A DNA stretch of 64,000 nt, from the NCBI RefSeq assembly GCF_900112595.1, contig NZ_FOMI01000006.1, positions 171,010 through 235,009 on the forward strand. The letters are read 5' to 3'. Positions 17,558 to 26,893 of this stretch are shown here, piece after piece; within the stretch, counting starts at the first letter, position 1, and each line of letters opens with the position of its first letter. The notes beneath the pieces were generated by a model, which made no database searches, was not told the DNA's origin, and saw only the letters and a program-made list of their open reading frames with translations. This DNA comes from Algibacter pectinivorans. GTDB lineage: Bacteria; Bacteroidota; Bacteroidia; Flavobacteriales; Flavobacteriaceae. A program made the translations under genes and the position numbers.

Positions 17558-20221
17558 ATGACAGAAGACCGAAACGACGATTTAACTAACAATCAAAATG
17601 AGCCTCAAGAAACCATTACCAGAGTTACTGGTATGTATAAAGATTGGTTTTTAGATTATGCCTCGTATGTTATATTAGAACGTGCTGTACCAGCAATTGA
17701 AGATGGGTTTAAGCCCGTGCAACGCCGTATTATGCATTCCATGAAAGATCTTGACGATGGTCGCTACAATAAAGTAGCAAACATTGTTGGTCATACCATG
17801 CAATATCACCCGCATGGAGATGCTAGTATTGCAGATGCCATGGTACAAATTGGTCAGAAAGATTTATTAATAGATACCCAAGGAAACTGGGGTAACATCT
17901 TAACAGGAGACCGCGCTGCAGCCTCTCGTTATATAGAAGCTAGAATCTCTAAGTTTGGCTTAGATGTGGTTTTTAATCCTAAAATAACCGAGTGGCAAGC
18001 CAGTTACGATGGGCGTCGTAAAGAGCCTGTAAATTTACCGGTTATGTTTCCTTTACTTTTAGCTCAAGGGGGCGAAGGTATTGCCGTAGGACTTTCAACA
18101 AAAATATTACCGCACAACTTTATAGAACTTATTGATGCTTCGGTTAAGCATTTACAAGGGAAGCGTTTTACTTTATTGCCAGATTTTCCAACGGCAGGAA
18201 TAGCCGATTTTTCTAATTATAACGATGGTTTAAGAGGCGGTAAAGTACGCGTACGATCTAAAATTTCGCAATTAGATAAAAATACTTTGGTTATTACCGA
18301 GTTGCCTTTTGGAACCACAACAAGTTCGCTTATAGATTCTATTCTAAAAGCCAACGAAAAAGGAAAAATAAAAGTTAAAAAAATTGAAGATAATACAGCT
18401 GCCGAAGTTGAGATTTTAGTGCACTTGCCTTCTGGGTTATCGCCAGATAAAACCATTGATGCACTTTACGCATTTACAAGTTGCGAGTCGTCTATTTCAC
18501 CATTAGGCTGTGTTATTGAAGATAATAAACCATTGTTTATTGGGGTTAGCGAAATGCTTCGTCGCTCTACAGATAATACGGTACAGCTTTTAAAACAAGA
18601 GCTGGAAATAAAGTTAGGTGAATTTGAAGAGCAATGGCACTTTGCATCTTTAGAGCGTATTTTTATTGAAAATAGAATTTATCGTGATATTGAGGAAGAA
18701 GAAACTTGGGATGGCGTTATTTCGGCTATCGATAAAGGACTGAAGCCACATATAAAACACCTAAAGCGGGCAATAACCACTGATGATATTACGCGTTTAA
18801 CCGAAATACGAATTAAACGTATTTCTAAATTTGATATCGATAAGGCGCAACAAAAAATTGATGCTCTAGAAGAGCAAATAGCTGAGGTTAAGCATCATTT
18901 AGAGCATTTAATAGATTATGCTATTGCTTACTTTACGCGACTTAAAAAAGAGTATGGCGAAGGTCGTGAGCGTAAAACAGAAATAAGAATTTTTGATGAT
19001 GTTGATGCCACCAAAGTTATTATAAGAAATACAAAACTATACGTAAATAGAGAAGAAGGATTTGTTGGTACGTCCTTAAGACGCGACGAATATGTTGGCG
19101 ATTGTAGTGATATAGATGATATTATTGTATTTACCAAAGCCGGTAAAATGATGGTAACCAAAGTCGATTCAAAAACATTTATAGGTAAGGATATTATACA
19201 TGTTGCCGTCTTTAAAAAGAAAGATAAACGTACCATTTATAACATGATTTATAAAGATGGATCTAAAGGACCGTCTTACATCAAACGTTTTGCTGTAACA
19301 AGCGTAACACGCGATAGGGAATACGATTTAACTAACGGAAATAAAGGCTCTGTTTGTTTATATTTTTCTGCAAACCCAAATGGCGAAGCCGAAGTTGTTT
19401 CTATTAATTTAAGGCAGGCAGGAAGCATTAAGAAGTTAAAATGGGATTTAGATTTTTCAGATATTCTTATAAAGGGGCGTGCATCAAAAGGAAATTTAGT
19501 TACTAAATATCCTATTAAACGTGTTGAGTTAAAAGAAAAAGGCGTTTCAACATTAAAACCAAGAAAAATTTGGTTTGATGATACTGTACAACGATTAAAT
19601 GTTGATGGTAGAGGCGAGCTTATAGGCGAGTTTCGAGGGGAGGATAAATTATTAATTATAAACCAATCTGGAATAGTAAAAACGGTTACACCTGAAGTTA
19701 CCATGCATTTTGATGACGATATGATTGTTATGGAAAAATGGGAGCCTAAAAAACCTATATCGGCAGTGTATTACAATGGCGAAAAGGAACTATATTATGT
19801 TAAGCGTTTTTTAATAGAACAAGAAGGAAAAGAGGAATCGTTTATATCGGAGCATCCAAACTCGCAACTAGAAATTGTATCGACAGATTGGAAACCTATG
19901 GCAGAAATTGTATTTGCCAAGGAGCGCGGAAAGGATCGTAAAGACAATCTTGAAATTAATCTTGAAGAATTTATTGATATTAAAGGACTTACAGCTCAAG
20001 GTAATCAATTAACCAAAGAAAAAGTAAATCAAATAAATCTTTTAGATCCGTTACCTTACGAGGCCAATGAAGCGGTTCATGCAGATGATTTAGAAGTTGT
20101 AGATGAACAAGACGTGTCTAAATCAAACGCAAATAATCAAGATCAAGACAGTACGGTAGATAAATCCAACTCTAATGAGGATGACGATAAGGATGGCGAA
20201 GGACAAACTACTTTGTTCTAA
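17558..20221 (+). CDS. parC: DNA topoisomerase IV subunit A
   Basis: DNA-cleaving subunit, partner of ParE. It has 887 residues. The winged-helix domain contains QYHPHGDASIADAMV and the catalytic tyrosine in RAAASRYIEARIS (Tyr125). A coiled coil (KIDALEEQIAEVKHHLEHLIDYA) follows, then a beta-pinwheel C-terminal domain. The last 50 residues or so are acidic and low-complexity (NSNEDDDKDGEGQTTLF). In the quinolone-determining region the position equivalent to E. coli ParC Ser80 is Ala89 and the Glu84 equivalent is Asp93. It is downstream of parE on the same strand. Confidence 0.95.
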   Translation: MTEDRNDDLTNNQNEPQETITRVTGMYKDWFLDYASYVILERAVPAIEDGFKPVQRRIMHSMKDLDDGRYNKVANIVGHTMQYHPHGDASIADAMVQIGQKDLLIDTQGNWGNILTGDRAAASRYIEARISKFGLDVVFNPKITEWQASYDGRRKEPVNLPVMFPLLLAQGGEGIAVGLSTKILPHNFIELIDASVKHLQGKRFTLLPDFPTAGIADFSNYNDGLRGGKVRVRSKISQLDKNTLVITELPFGTTTSSLIDSILKANEKGKIKVKKIEDNTAAEVEILVHLPSGLSPDKTIDALYAFTSCESSISPLGCVIEDNKPLFIGVSEMLRRSTDNTVQLLKQELEIKLGEFEEQWHFASLERIFIENRIYRDIEEEETWDGVISAIDKGLKPHIKHLKRAITTDDITRLTEIRIKRISKFDIDKAQQKIDALEEQIAEVKHHLEHLIDYAIAYFTRLKKEYGEGRERKTEIRIFDDVDATKVIIRNTKLYVNREEGFVGTSLRRDEYVGDCSDIDDIIVFTKAGKMMVTKVDSKTFIGKDIIHVAVFKKKDKRTIYNMIYKDGSKGPSYIKRFAVTSVTRDREYDLTNGNKGSVCLYFSANPNGEAEVVSINLRQAGSIKKLKWDLDFSDILIKGRASKGNLVTKYPIKRVELKEKGVSTLKPRKIWFDDTVQRLNVDGRGELIGEFRGEDKLLIINQSGIVKTVTPEVTMHFDDDMIVMEKWEPKKPISAVYYNGEKELYYVKRFLIEQEGKEESFISEHPNSQLEIVSTDWKPMAEIVFAKERGKDRKDNLEINLEEFIDIKGLTAQGNQLTKEKVNQINLLDPLPYEANEAVHADDLEVVDEQDVSKSNANNQDQDSTVDKSNSNEDDDKDGEGQTTLF

Positions 20222-20255
20222 ATAAAAGTGTTTAAACTTCGCTAAATTCCACTTA

Positions 20256-21518
20256 TTACGTTCGTTTTAGCTGTTTTTGTATTTTTCTAATAGCCGATTC
20301 AATTGATTTTTCTGGTTCTATAATGTTGTATGAACCCCAAAATTCAGGATCTGAGAAACCTGAGGTTTTATCGCTTAAAATTGTGGTGGGGCGAATTAGT
20401 GTAGTTCGAGTCTTTGCTAGTTTGGTATTATGAATTTCCCAATCTGTTACAGCCATTTCGCTATTTAAAGTATACACACTGTTAAATAGTTTGCCTTTCC
20501 AATTTACCTTAAATGTTAAAGCTATATTACTGTAAGCATAATGCCATTTACCGTTTGTTGTTCTGTAATTTACTCGATATGTGGCTTGCGTTGGGTAAAC
20601 ATCAACCTTTTTTGGTTTTTTTCTAACAAACATATTACTAGACAACGCTCTGTTTGAAATATTTAGACTGTAAACCGCATTGGTTAACGCTAGGGTTTCT
20701 GCGTCGATATATAATTTACCATAGTATAATGGCGTGCTAATATTTTCGTTTTGCCTAAAATTTATAACAAAAATGTCTCTGCCATTTATAACTGTAGTAT
20801 TATCAAAGCTAAAGGCATACATAGGTATATCATTGGATGTAAAAATGAATTCCGGATATTTAATAATATCGGTGTATAGGTTACTAAACGGACCACCTTG
20901 TAGTTTTAAGGCTAAAGTGTCTAGTTTGGAATAATCGGTGTTTTTTCTAGCTTTTATTAACTCAATATGGTCGTTCTTAATATTGTTGTAAGGTTGCTTA
21001 TGAATTTTAACAACCGCTTCAGATAGGGATGCGTTTTTTCTGCGTTTTTTTATGGTTTCCCTGTAAAAGGCAGTCATAACAGTGTTTTTGTTATTGTATA
21101 GACTGCTTTTCTTTTTAAGGGTTTCTATGATTACATCTCGCGCATTTTTAGTCCTTGTGGTAATATTAATGGTGTTTAATGCGGTAAGGGCAGGAGTTAA
21201 TTTAATTTTAGCATTAAGCTTAATTTCGCTAACCTTTAATTCTCTTTTTTCATAACCCAAATGAGAAATTGAGACGGTCTCTTTTAAAAGTGTAGTTGGT
21301 ATTTTTAAAAGAAATTCACCGTCATTATTAGTAACCGTGCTTATGTAGGAGTTGGTTATAACAATGTCGGTGAAAGTTAATGGTGTGTTGCTATCGGCAT
21401 CAACTATTTTTCCTTTTAATTCTTCAAAGGTATCCGAATTTTGAGCTATAATGTCTGTGCTGCTAAAGCATAATAGAACAGTTATATAGACAATCGTATA
21501 ATATGTTCTGTTTTTCAT
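20256..21518 (-). CDS. CarboxypepD_reg-like domain protein, envelope-associated, function unknown
   Basis: Protein of 420 residues with an N-terminal signal peptide (hydrophobic YTIVYITVLLCFSS, cleavage near IIAQ). A carboxypeptidase-regulatory-like beta-sandwich spans about residues 30-115 (LKGKIVDADSNTPLTFTDIVI, DGEFLLKIP, SISHLGYEK). The remaining 300 residues resemble the beta-rich part of Bacteroidota proteins of the DUF5686 type (VMTAFYRETIKKR, NGRDIFVINFR, LYIDAETLALTNAVY). These are periplasmic or outer-membrane-facing; no enzymatic motif is visible. It converges with parC across 34 bp. Confidence 0.75.
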   Translation of the reverse strand: MKNRTYYTIVYITVLLCFSSTDIIAQNSDTFEELKGKIVDADSNTPLTFTDIVITNSYISTVTNNDGEFLLKIPTTLLKETVSISHLGYEKRELKVSEIKLNAKIKLTPALTALNTINITTRTKNARDVIIETLKKKSSLYNNKNTVMTAFYRETIKKRRKNASLSEAVVKIHKQPYNNIKNDHIELIKARKNTDYSKLDTLALKLQGGPFSNLYTDIIKYPEFIFTSNDIPMYAFSFDNTTVINGRDIFVINFRQNENISTPLYYGKLYIDAETLALTNAVYSLNISNRALSSNMFVRKKPKKVDVYPTQATYRVNYRTTNGKWHYAYSNIALTFKVNWKGKLFNSVYTLNSEMAVTDWEIHNTKLAKTRTTLIRPTTILSDKTSGFSDPEFWGSYNIIEPEKSIESAIRKIQKQLKRT

Positions 21519-21594
21519 GGCTATATTTTGTGTTTAATTCATCCATTAAAATACAAAATATATCTGTAATTATCTAAAAATCAATCGATTTGTT

Positions 21595-23412
21595 TTAGTT
21601 GTAGGTGCTTTCTATATTGTTGTCGGTTAATGTTTTCATAAATGCAATAATAGATGTTACTTCCTGTTCAGATAGGTCTAAATTATCAAAAGGCAAAGTT
21701 TGGTGTGCAAGATCAAATCCTAATCCGCCACCGCCGCCTTGGTTGTAAAACTCCATAACTTCTTCTAAAGTATTAAAAACGCCATTATGCATATAAGGTG
21801 CAGTAAGGGCTATGTTACGTATGGTTGGTGTTTTAAACATGCCTAAATGAATATCTTCTTTAAACCTCCAATAAAAGCCTAAATCGTTATCAAGCTTTTG
21901 GTTTTTATTAGTTTCTGGAACACCAATAACCTCGCGTTCTGTTTCAGTGAAAAAAGGAGGTACAGTACCATTTGTTAAAGGCATAAAGTGGCAAGTAGCA
22001 CACAATGCTTTTCCCATAAATAAATTGTAACCTTGTTTTTCTTCTTCTGTATAGGTGTTTTTCTCTCCTCTAATGTTTTGGTCGAATTTAGAGTTTAAAC
22101 CGTTTAAGGTGGATATGTATGATGATATAGCTTTAATAACCGTTTTATTGCTTTTAGGAATTGAGCCGTAGGCATCTTCAAATAACTTATTATATGTAGA
22201 GTCTTTAAGAATAGCATCTGAAAATTCATGAACATTGGTATTAAACTCTTTATTGTTTTTAAAAACCATTGAAATTTGATCCAATAAGCTATTAGCTCTA
22301 CCGTCCCAAAAGAAACTTTTTTGAAATGCTGCATTTATTAAAGTAGGGGTGTTGCGTTGCAAGGGTTTACCTTGGTTATCTAGATTTAACGCCATACCAT
22401 CGGCATAGCCTTTACTAGGTATGTGGCAAGTTACACAAGCCATATTACCATTTGCAGATAGTTTAGGATCTAAAAAAAGTTTTTTACCTAAAACAATTTG
22501 TTTTTCGGTTGGGTTTCGGTTGGTTGTTGGGGTAAAATAGTTAAGGTTAAATGTGTTATCCTCAAAAAAAGTAGGTGCATCAAAATTAAAAGGCATTGTA
22601 GTAATTGGTTCCCAAATGTTACTTGTTTTACGAATTTCAACCCAATTTCTAGTTATAGGATTCATAAAATTTCTGGTAAAGGTAAACCTATCAAAGGTGT
22701 TAAAATCGGTATTATTTTCAATGTAAGTTATTGCTTTAGTTATATGGTCTTGAAATTGAGCATCTAAATTAGCGTCTTTCGCTTTTATAATGGGTTGTAT
22801 GGTGTATTTATAAACAGTATGTAATGCCTCTAATGAAATTTTACTCTCGTTTATTCCTAAATGGCTTACAGGAGTGTCGAAACCAGAAATACCTAAACTC
22901 ACTATCCTAAATAATTGCTGGTGTGTGGCAATAAAAAAGCGTTGTGCATTTAATTCGCGTTTGGCAATTCCTTTTTTTAGCACATGTAGCATTCCTGTGG
23001 TAACATATACTTCTGCATTAAATTCATCGGCCGATGTTTCTTTATCATAAACACTTTCCTCTATTTTTTGAAAACCAACAGGATTAAGTATTTTGCCATT
23101 ATCCTCTTTATATAGCGGAAGTGCAGGTCCGTTCGCTCTATGGCCAACTTCTGGGTTTAGGTAAGACGCGTAGGGTTCTGCTTTTTTAAAAGCGGCTCTT
23201 GCTAATGTAAAATAGTGTTTCGATTTTTGTCCGTGTATGCCTTCGGCTTTTAAGCTGTCAAGATATGCAATTGATGTATTGATTTGCTCTAGGTAATAAT
23301 TTTGTGCTGCCGACCAATTAGGTAGCGGAACAGTTTCTTCTTTTGCTTTGTTGCAAGAATGAAGAATGGTTATTAGCGTTAGAATACTTAAAAGTTTAAT
23401 GGTGGAAGTCAT
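21595..23412 (-). CDS. Di-haem cytochrome c peroxidase family lipoprotein with imelysin-like N-terminal domain
   Basis: Predicted lipoprotein (LTLITILHSC lipobox) of 605 residues from ATG 23412. A start 36 bp upstream (23448) would fall inside the hairpin at 23436-23467 and is less likely. Residues about 20-270 are helical, with GPALPLY and GFQKIEESVYD, which resembles the imelysin GxHxxE motif with Gln in place of His. The C-terminal half is a MauG/CCP-type di-haem domain with two CxxCH motifs (ACVTCHIPSKG, CATCHFMPL), FFWDGRANSLLDQ, and a late FKTPTIRNIALTAPYMHNGVF. Family members reduce hydrogen peroxide or oxidise protein residues in the periplasm. It lies directly downstream of the PhoX-like gene. 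Confidence 0.88.
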   Translation of the reverse strand: MTSTIKLLSILTLITILHSCNKAKEETVPLPNWSAAQNYYLEQINTSIAYLDSLKAEGIHGQKSKHYFTLARAAFKKAEPYASYLNPEVGHRANGPALPLYKEDNGKILNPVGFQKIEESVYDKETSADEFNAEVYVTTGMLHVLKKGIAKRELNAQRFFIATHQQLFRIVSLGISGFDTPVSHLGINESKISLEALHTVYKYTIQPIIKAKDANLDAQFQDHITKAITYIENNTDFNTFDRFTFTRNFMNPITRNWVEIRKTSNIWEPITTMPFNFDAPTFFEDNTFNLNYFTPTTNRNPTEKQIVLGKKLFLDPKLSANGNMACVTCHIPSKGYADGMALNLDNQGKPLQRNTPTLINAAFQKSFFWDGRANSLLDQISMVFKNNKEFNTNVHEFSDAILKDSTYNKLFEDAYGSIPKSNKTVIKAISSYISTLNGLNSKFDQNIRGEKNTYTEEEKQGYNLFMGKALCATCHFMPLTNGTVPPFFTETEREVIGVPETNKNQKLDNDLGFYWRFKEDIHLGMFKTPTIRNIALTAPYMHNGVFNTLEEVMEFYNQGGGGGLGFDLAHQTLPFDNLDLSEQEVTSIIAFMKTLTDNNIESTYN

Positions 23413-23435
23413 GTTTTGAATAAAATTATAAATAC

Positions 23436-23467
23436 AAAGAATCTCCATTACTAAATGGAGATTCTTT
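23436..23467 (-). terminator. 14-bp perfect hairpin between PhoX-like and peroxidase genes
   Basis: AAAGAATCTCCATT at 23436-23449 pairs exactly with 23454-23467 around a 4-nt loop. It lies 23 bp after the PhoX-like stop and ends 24 bp before the peroxidase start, so it is a terminator or an attenuator between the two genes. The downstream T-content on the minus strand is interrupted, so some read-through is plausible. Confidence 0.65.
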
Positions 23468-23489
23468 TATTATTAAAAAAAATGTAATG

Positions 23490-25022
23490 TTATCTAGGTA
23501 AGCCTTGTAATAATACAATTTGGCCACCTTGGTTATGAGGTAAAGCAGAAGTGACAAACTCGTCGCTTTCCCAGTAGTGTGGTTGTAAGTTTAATAAAAA
23601 CGTATCTGGCACACCTACTTTGTCTGAGATGTCTACTAAAGCACCAAATTCTCCTGAAAAACCAGAACTTCCTGAAGGGTCAAGATTGTTCTCAACTACC
23701 AATTCTAAAAGTACTTTTGCTCCGTTACCAGATAAATCTGTTTGATAAATTTGAGCACCATGACCTCTACTAAAAGAGTTAGGGTCTTCTTGAATATAAA
23801 CAAAGTTTTCTGTTACACAGATGTTGTCTGGACTTTGTAGGGCATCAAGGTTTCCGTCCATGTTGTTCGTATCTGTATTTCCACTTACAATTTGAGTTAG
23901 TTTTCCTTCTAATGGGTTGTTAGCATCTAATTCCAATTTATAAACAGTGCCCCAATCGTTGTAAGTTCCTCTTCCTGGGCCTCTTCCTGTTACTGCAAAA
24001 AACACATTTAATGCATTGGCATCGCTACCTTTTTGGTAATCTACATCTTCAACACGCATAAACTGTGAGGCGTAAACAGCAGTACAAGCATCTTCCATTT
24101 CGTTTTTTGTCATGGCTGCACCATTAACGATTTCAACAAATTCAACGTCGTAAGTTTTTTGGAAATCAAGGCTACCTTCGTTATAAACTTTATCTGCGTC
24201 TACAGCAACTGCACCACCTGCACCATCAGAAACTTGCTTGAATCTTAAAACGTAAATTTTTCCGTTTTCTAAATCGGCATCACCATTTTCAGATACATAC
24301 ATAGTAACTTGACCTTCAGACCCGCTAGAATCGTCATCTCCACCAATAATAACTGTTTTACCAGCATAGGTGTTTTTTGGTAATGGCACAGCGTTTTCCC
24401 ATGAAAACTCACCTAAAGCATCTAATCCAAAATCGGCAGTAGGAGTAGGTGTTTCAATCCAAGGGTCAATACCTTTAACATCATAAGCAATGCTTTCAGA
24501 AGCCGATAAAAAGATGTCTTTATCTCCACCATGTATCTCTTTTTCCCACATGGTACCAGAACATTGCCTTGCAAAATCTGCAACACCAGCATTTAATAAC
24601 CAGTCTCCTTTAATTGGGTTTAAGTTTTCATCAAAACGGATACGAGAAACACTATAATCATCTTCAGCATTAACTACATATATATATTCATTTCCATCTT
24701 TAAGAAATCCAGCGCCATCTTGTGCACCTATTAATCTAAAACCGTTAGAAAGTACATCGGTAGAGCTAATTAAAGAAAATGCATTTACGGTGCTAAAATC
24801 TGAACCTATGGATACTAAAGGTGCTAAGGTAGATTTGTTTTCAAACATAGTAATTGCTGGTGTAAAATCTTCACCATCTACACCATCTTCCCCGTCGGCT
24901 CCATCTTGTCCGTCTATACCATCAATACCGTTTTTACCGTCTTCTGGTTCGCAACTTAAAAGTGTTGTACTTGTTGAAAAAACTACTAAAAATGCTAATA
25001 GTAGTCTTAAAAAATTCTTCAT
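23490..25022 (-). CDS. PhoX/DUF839-like surface lipoprotein with collagen-like stalk
   Basis: Protein of 510 residues. It has a signal peptide with a lipobox (TTLLSC, Cys24), then a run of eight Gly-X-X triplets (GKNGIDGIDGQDGADGED...) that would form a short collagen-like stalk. A beta-propeller-like body follows, with features of the PhoX/DUF839 family (SPDNICVTENFVYIQEDP, FFAVTGRGPG, DTFLLNLQPHYWESD). PhoX enzymes are calcium/iron phosphatases; whether the metal ligands are complete here I cannot establish, so phosphatase activity is inference. It lies upstream of the di-haem peroxidase on the same strand, with a hairpin between. Confidence 0.75.
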   Translation of the reverse strand: MKNFLRLLLAFLVVFSTSTTLLSCEPEDGKNGIDGIDGQDGADGEDGVDGEDFTPAITMFENKSTLAPLVSIGSDFSTVNAFSLISSTDVLSNGFRLIGAQDGAGFLKDGNEYIYVVNAEDDYSVSRIRFDENLNPIKGDWLLNAGVADFARQCSGTMWEKEIHGGDKDIFLSASESIAYDVKGIDPWIETPTPTADFGLDALGEFSWENAVPLPKNTYAGKTVIIGGDDDSSGSEGQVTMYVSENGDADLENGKIYVLRFKQVSDGAGGAVAVDADKVYNEGSLDFQKTYDVEFVEIVNGAAMTKNEMEDACTAVYASQFMRVEDVDYQKGSDANALNVFFAVTGRGPGRGTYNDWGTVYKLELDANNPLEGKLTQIVSGNTDTNNMDGNLDALQSPDNICVTENFVYIQEDPNSFSRGHGAQIYQTDLSGNGAKVLLELVVENNLDPSGSSGFSGEFGALVDISDKVGVPDTFLLNLQPHYWESDEFVTSALPHNQGGQIVLLQGLPR

Positions 25023-25287
25023 AACTTCGATTGTTTTATTTGGTTAATTATATGTAGCCAAAACTATTATTACAAGGTTGTAATGGTGTTAAGCTAGCCT
25101 TGTCCTTTTATTAATTTAGGGTTATAATAAAGTTATCTAGGTTAAAGTAGTATTAAGTAGAGTTGCTAATTTGTTGGAGTATGTTACCCTAATATTACCT
25201 TGTTTTAATTATGTAGAAACTCTTAACTTATTTTTTAGATTTCTAAAAATAGAATAGCCGTATATTTACATGATTTTAATGTAAAGC

Positions 25288-26889
25288 ATGACACAAGATT
25301 ATATAGCATTTAATAAAACAGGATACTTTTCGTCGTTAATATGCGATTATTTAGATGAAAAAGCAGAATTAGAATCTTTTTACAATCGTTTTCCTAAACT
25401 TGAAAATTTTAAAGCTCAAATACAAGATAAAGCGGCGTCTTTTCCAATGGAAAACAGAAAAACGCTCGTTTCTGTTTTAAAAAATCAATATAAAAGTTTA
25501 GATACTTCAGCTGAAACTAATAGCCATTTAGAGCTTTTAAAGGCCACTAGTACTTTTACTATAACAACAGGGCATCAACTTAATTTATTTACTGGGCCAC
25601 TTTATTTTCTCTACAAGATTGTTTCCACTATAAATTTGGCTAAAACGCTTAAGGCGGCATATCCAAATCAAGATTTTGTTCCTATTTATTGGATGGCGAC
25701 CGAAGATCATGACTTTGATGAAATTAATTATTTCAATTTTAAAGGGAAGAAATTTCAATGGAACAAAGCCGCTAGTGGTGCAGTTGGAGAACTTTCAACC
25801 GAAGGTTTAGATGCTATTTTTAATATATTTTCGAAAGATTTAGGGCAAACCACAAATGCACAATATATAAAAGCCTTATTTGAAAATGCTTATTTAAAGC
25901 ATGATAATCTTGCTGATGCAACGCGATTTTTGGCAAATGAATTGTTTAAAGATTACGGGTTAGTAATAGTAGATGCTAATGATGCCGCATTAAAAAAGTT
26001 ATTTATACCGTATGTTGAAACCGAATTGTTTAACCAAACGTCTTTTAATAAAGTTACGGAAACAAATAATAGGTTAGCAGCAATATCAGACGCTTATAAA
26101 ATACAAGTAAACCCAAGAGAAATAAATTTATTTTATTTAGAAAAGGGTATAAGAGAGCGTATTGTTTTTGAAGATGATGTATACAAAGTACTAAACACCA
26201 CAATTATGTTTAGTAAAAATGCCATACAAAACGAGCTTTTGGAGCATCCAGAAAAATTTTCGCCTAATGTTATAATGCGTCCTTTATACCAAGAAGTAAT
26301 TTTACCAAACTTATGCTACATTGGTGGTGGCGGAGAATTAGCCTATTGGATGCAGTTAAAAGATTATTTTGATGCCGTTAAGGTGCCTTTCCCGATGTTG
26401 CTTTTAAGAAACTCGGTACTAATAAGAACAGAAAAGCAAGTAGAAAAGCTTGAGAAGTTAAATATTACGACCGAAAATTTATTTTTAAAACGCGCCTCTT
26501 TAATTAATAAAAAAGTAAGAGATATTTCGAATATCGATATCGATTTTTCACCTCAAAAAATACATTTAGAAGATCAGTTTAAGGCGCTATATGAATTAGC
26601 AGAACAAACCGATAAATCTTTTTTAGGCGCTGTAAAAGCACAAGAGTTGAAACAGTTAAAAGGTCTTGATAACCTAGAAAAGCGCTTGTTGAAAGCACAA
26701 AAAAGAAAACTGTCTGATGAGGTAGCACGCATGACAGCCATAAAAAACGAATTATTTCCTAACGAAAGTTTGCAAGAACGAAACGCCAATTTTTCGGAAT
26801 TTTATTTAGAGTATGGCGACCAACTAATTCCTAATCTAATTGAAAACTTAGAGCCTTTAAAAGGCGAGTTTTTAATATTAAACTTTTAA
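25288..26889 (+). CDS. bshC: Bacillithiol biosynthesis cysteine-adding enzyme BshC
   Basis: Last step of bacillithiol synthesis: adds cysteine to GlcN-malate. It has 533 residues, family-typical, and carries the family-specific segments TTGHQLNLFTGPLYFLYKI, VPIYWMATEDHDFDEIN, FSPNVIMRPLYQEVILPNLCYIGGGGELAYW and a C-terminal coiled coil (LDNLEKRLLKAQKRKLSDEV). It indicates that the organism uses bacillithiol as its low-molecular-weight thiol. The PLP decarboxylase starts 4 bp downstream, so the two are probably co-transcribed. Confidence 0.95.
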   Translation: MTQDYIAFNKTGYFSSLICDYLDEKAELESFYNRFPKLENFKAQIQDKAASFPMENRKTLVSVLKNQYKSLDTSAETNSHLELLKATSTFTITTGHQLNLFTGPLYFLYKIVSTINLAKTLKAAYPNQDFVPIYWMATEDHDFDEINYFNFKGKKFQWNKAASGAVGELSTEGLDAIFNIFSKDLGQTTNAQYIKALFENAYLKHDNLADATRFLANELFKDYGLVIVDANDAALKKLFIPYVETELFNQTSFNKVTETNNRLAAISDAYKIQVNPREINLFYLEKGIRERIVFEDDVYKVLNTTIMFSKNAIQNELLEHPEKFSPNVIMRPLYQEVILPNLCYIGGGGELAYWMQLKDYFDAVKVPFPMLLLRNSVLIRTEKQVEKLEKLNITTENLFLKRASLINKKVRDISNIDIDFSPQKIHLEDQFKALYELAEQTDKSFLGAVKAQELKQLKGLDNLEKRLLKAQKRKLSDEVARMTAIKNELFPNESLQERNANFSEFYLEYGDQLIPNLIENLEPLKGEFLILNF

Positions 26890-26893
26890 AAGC

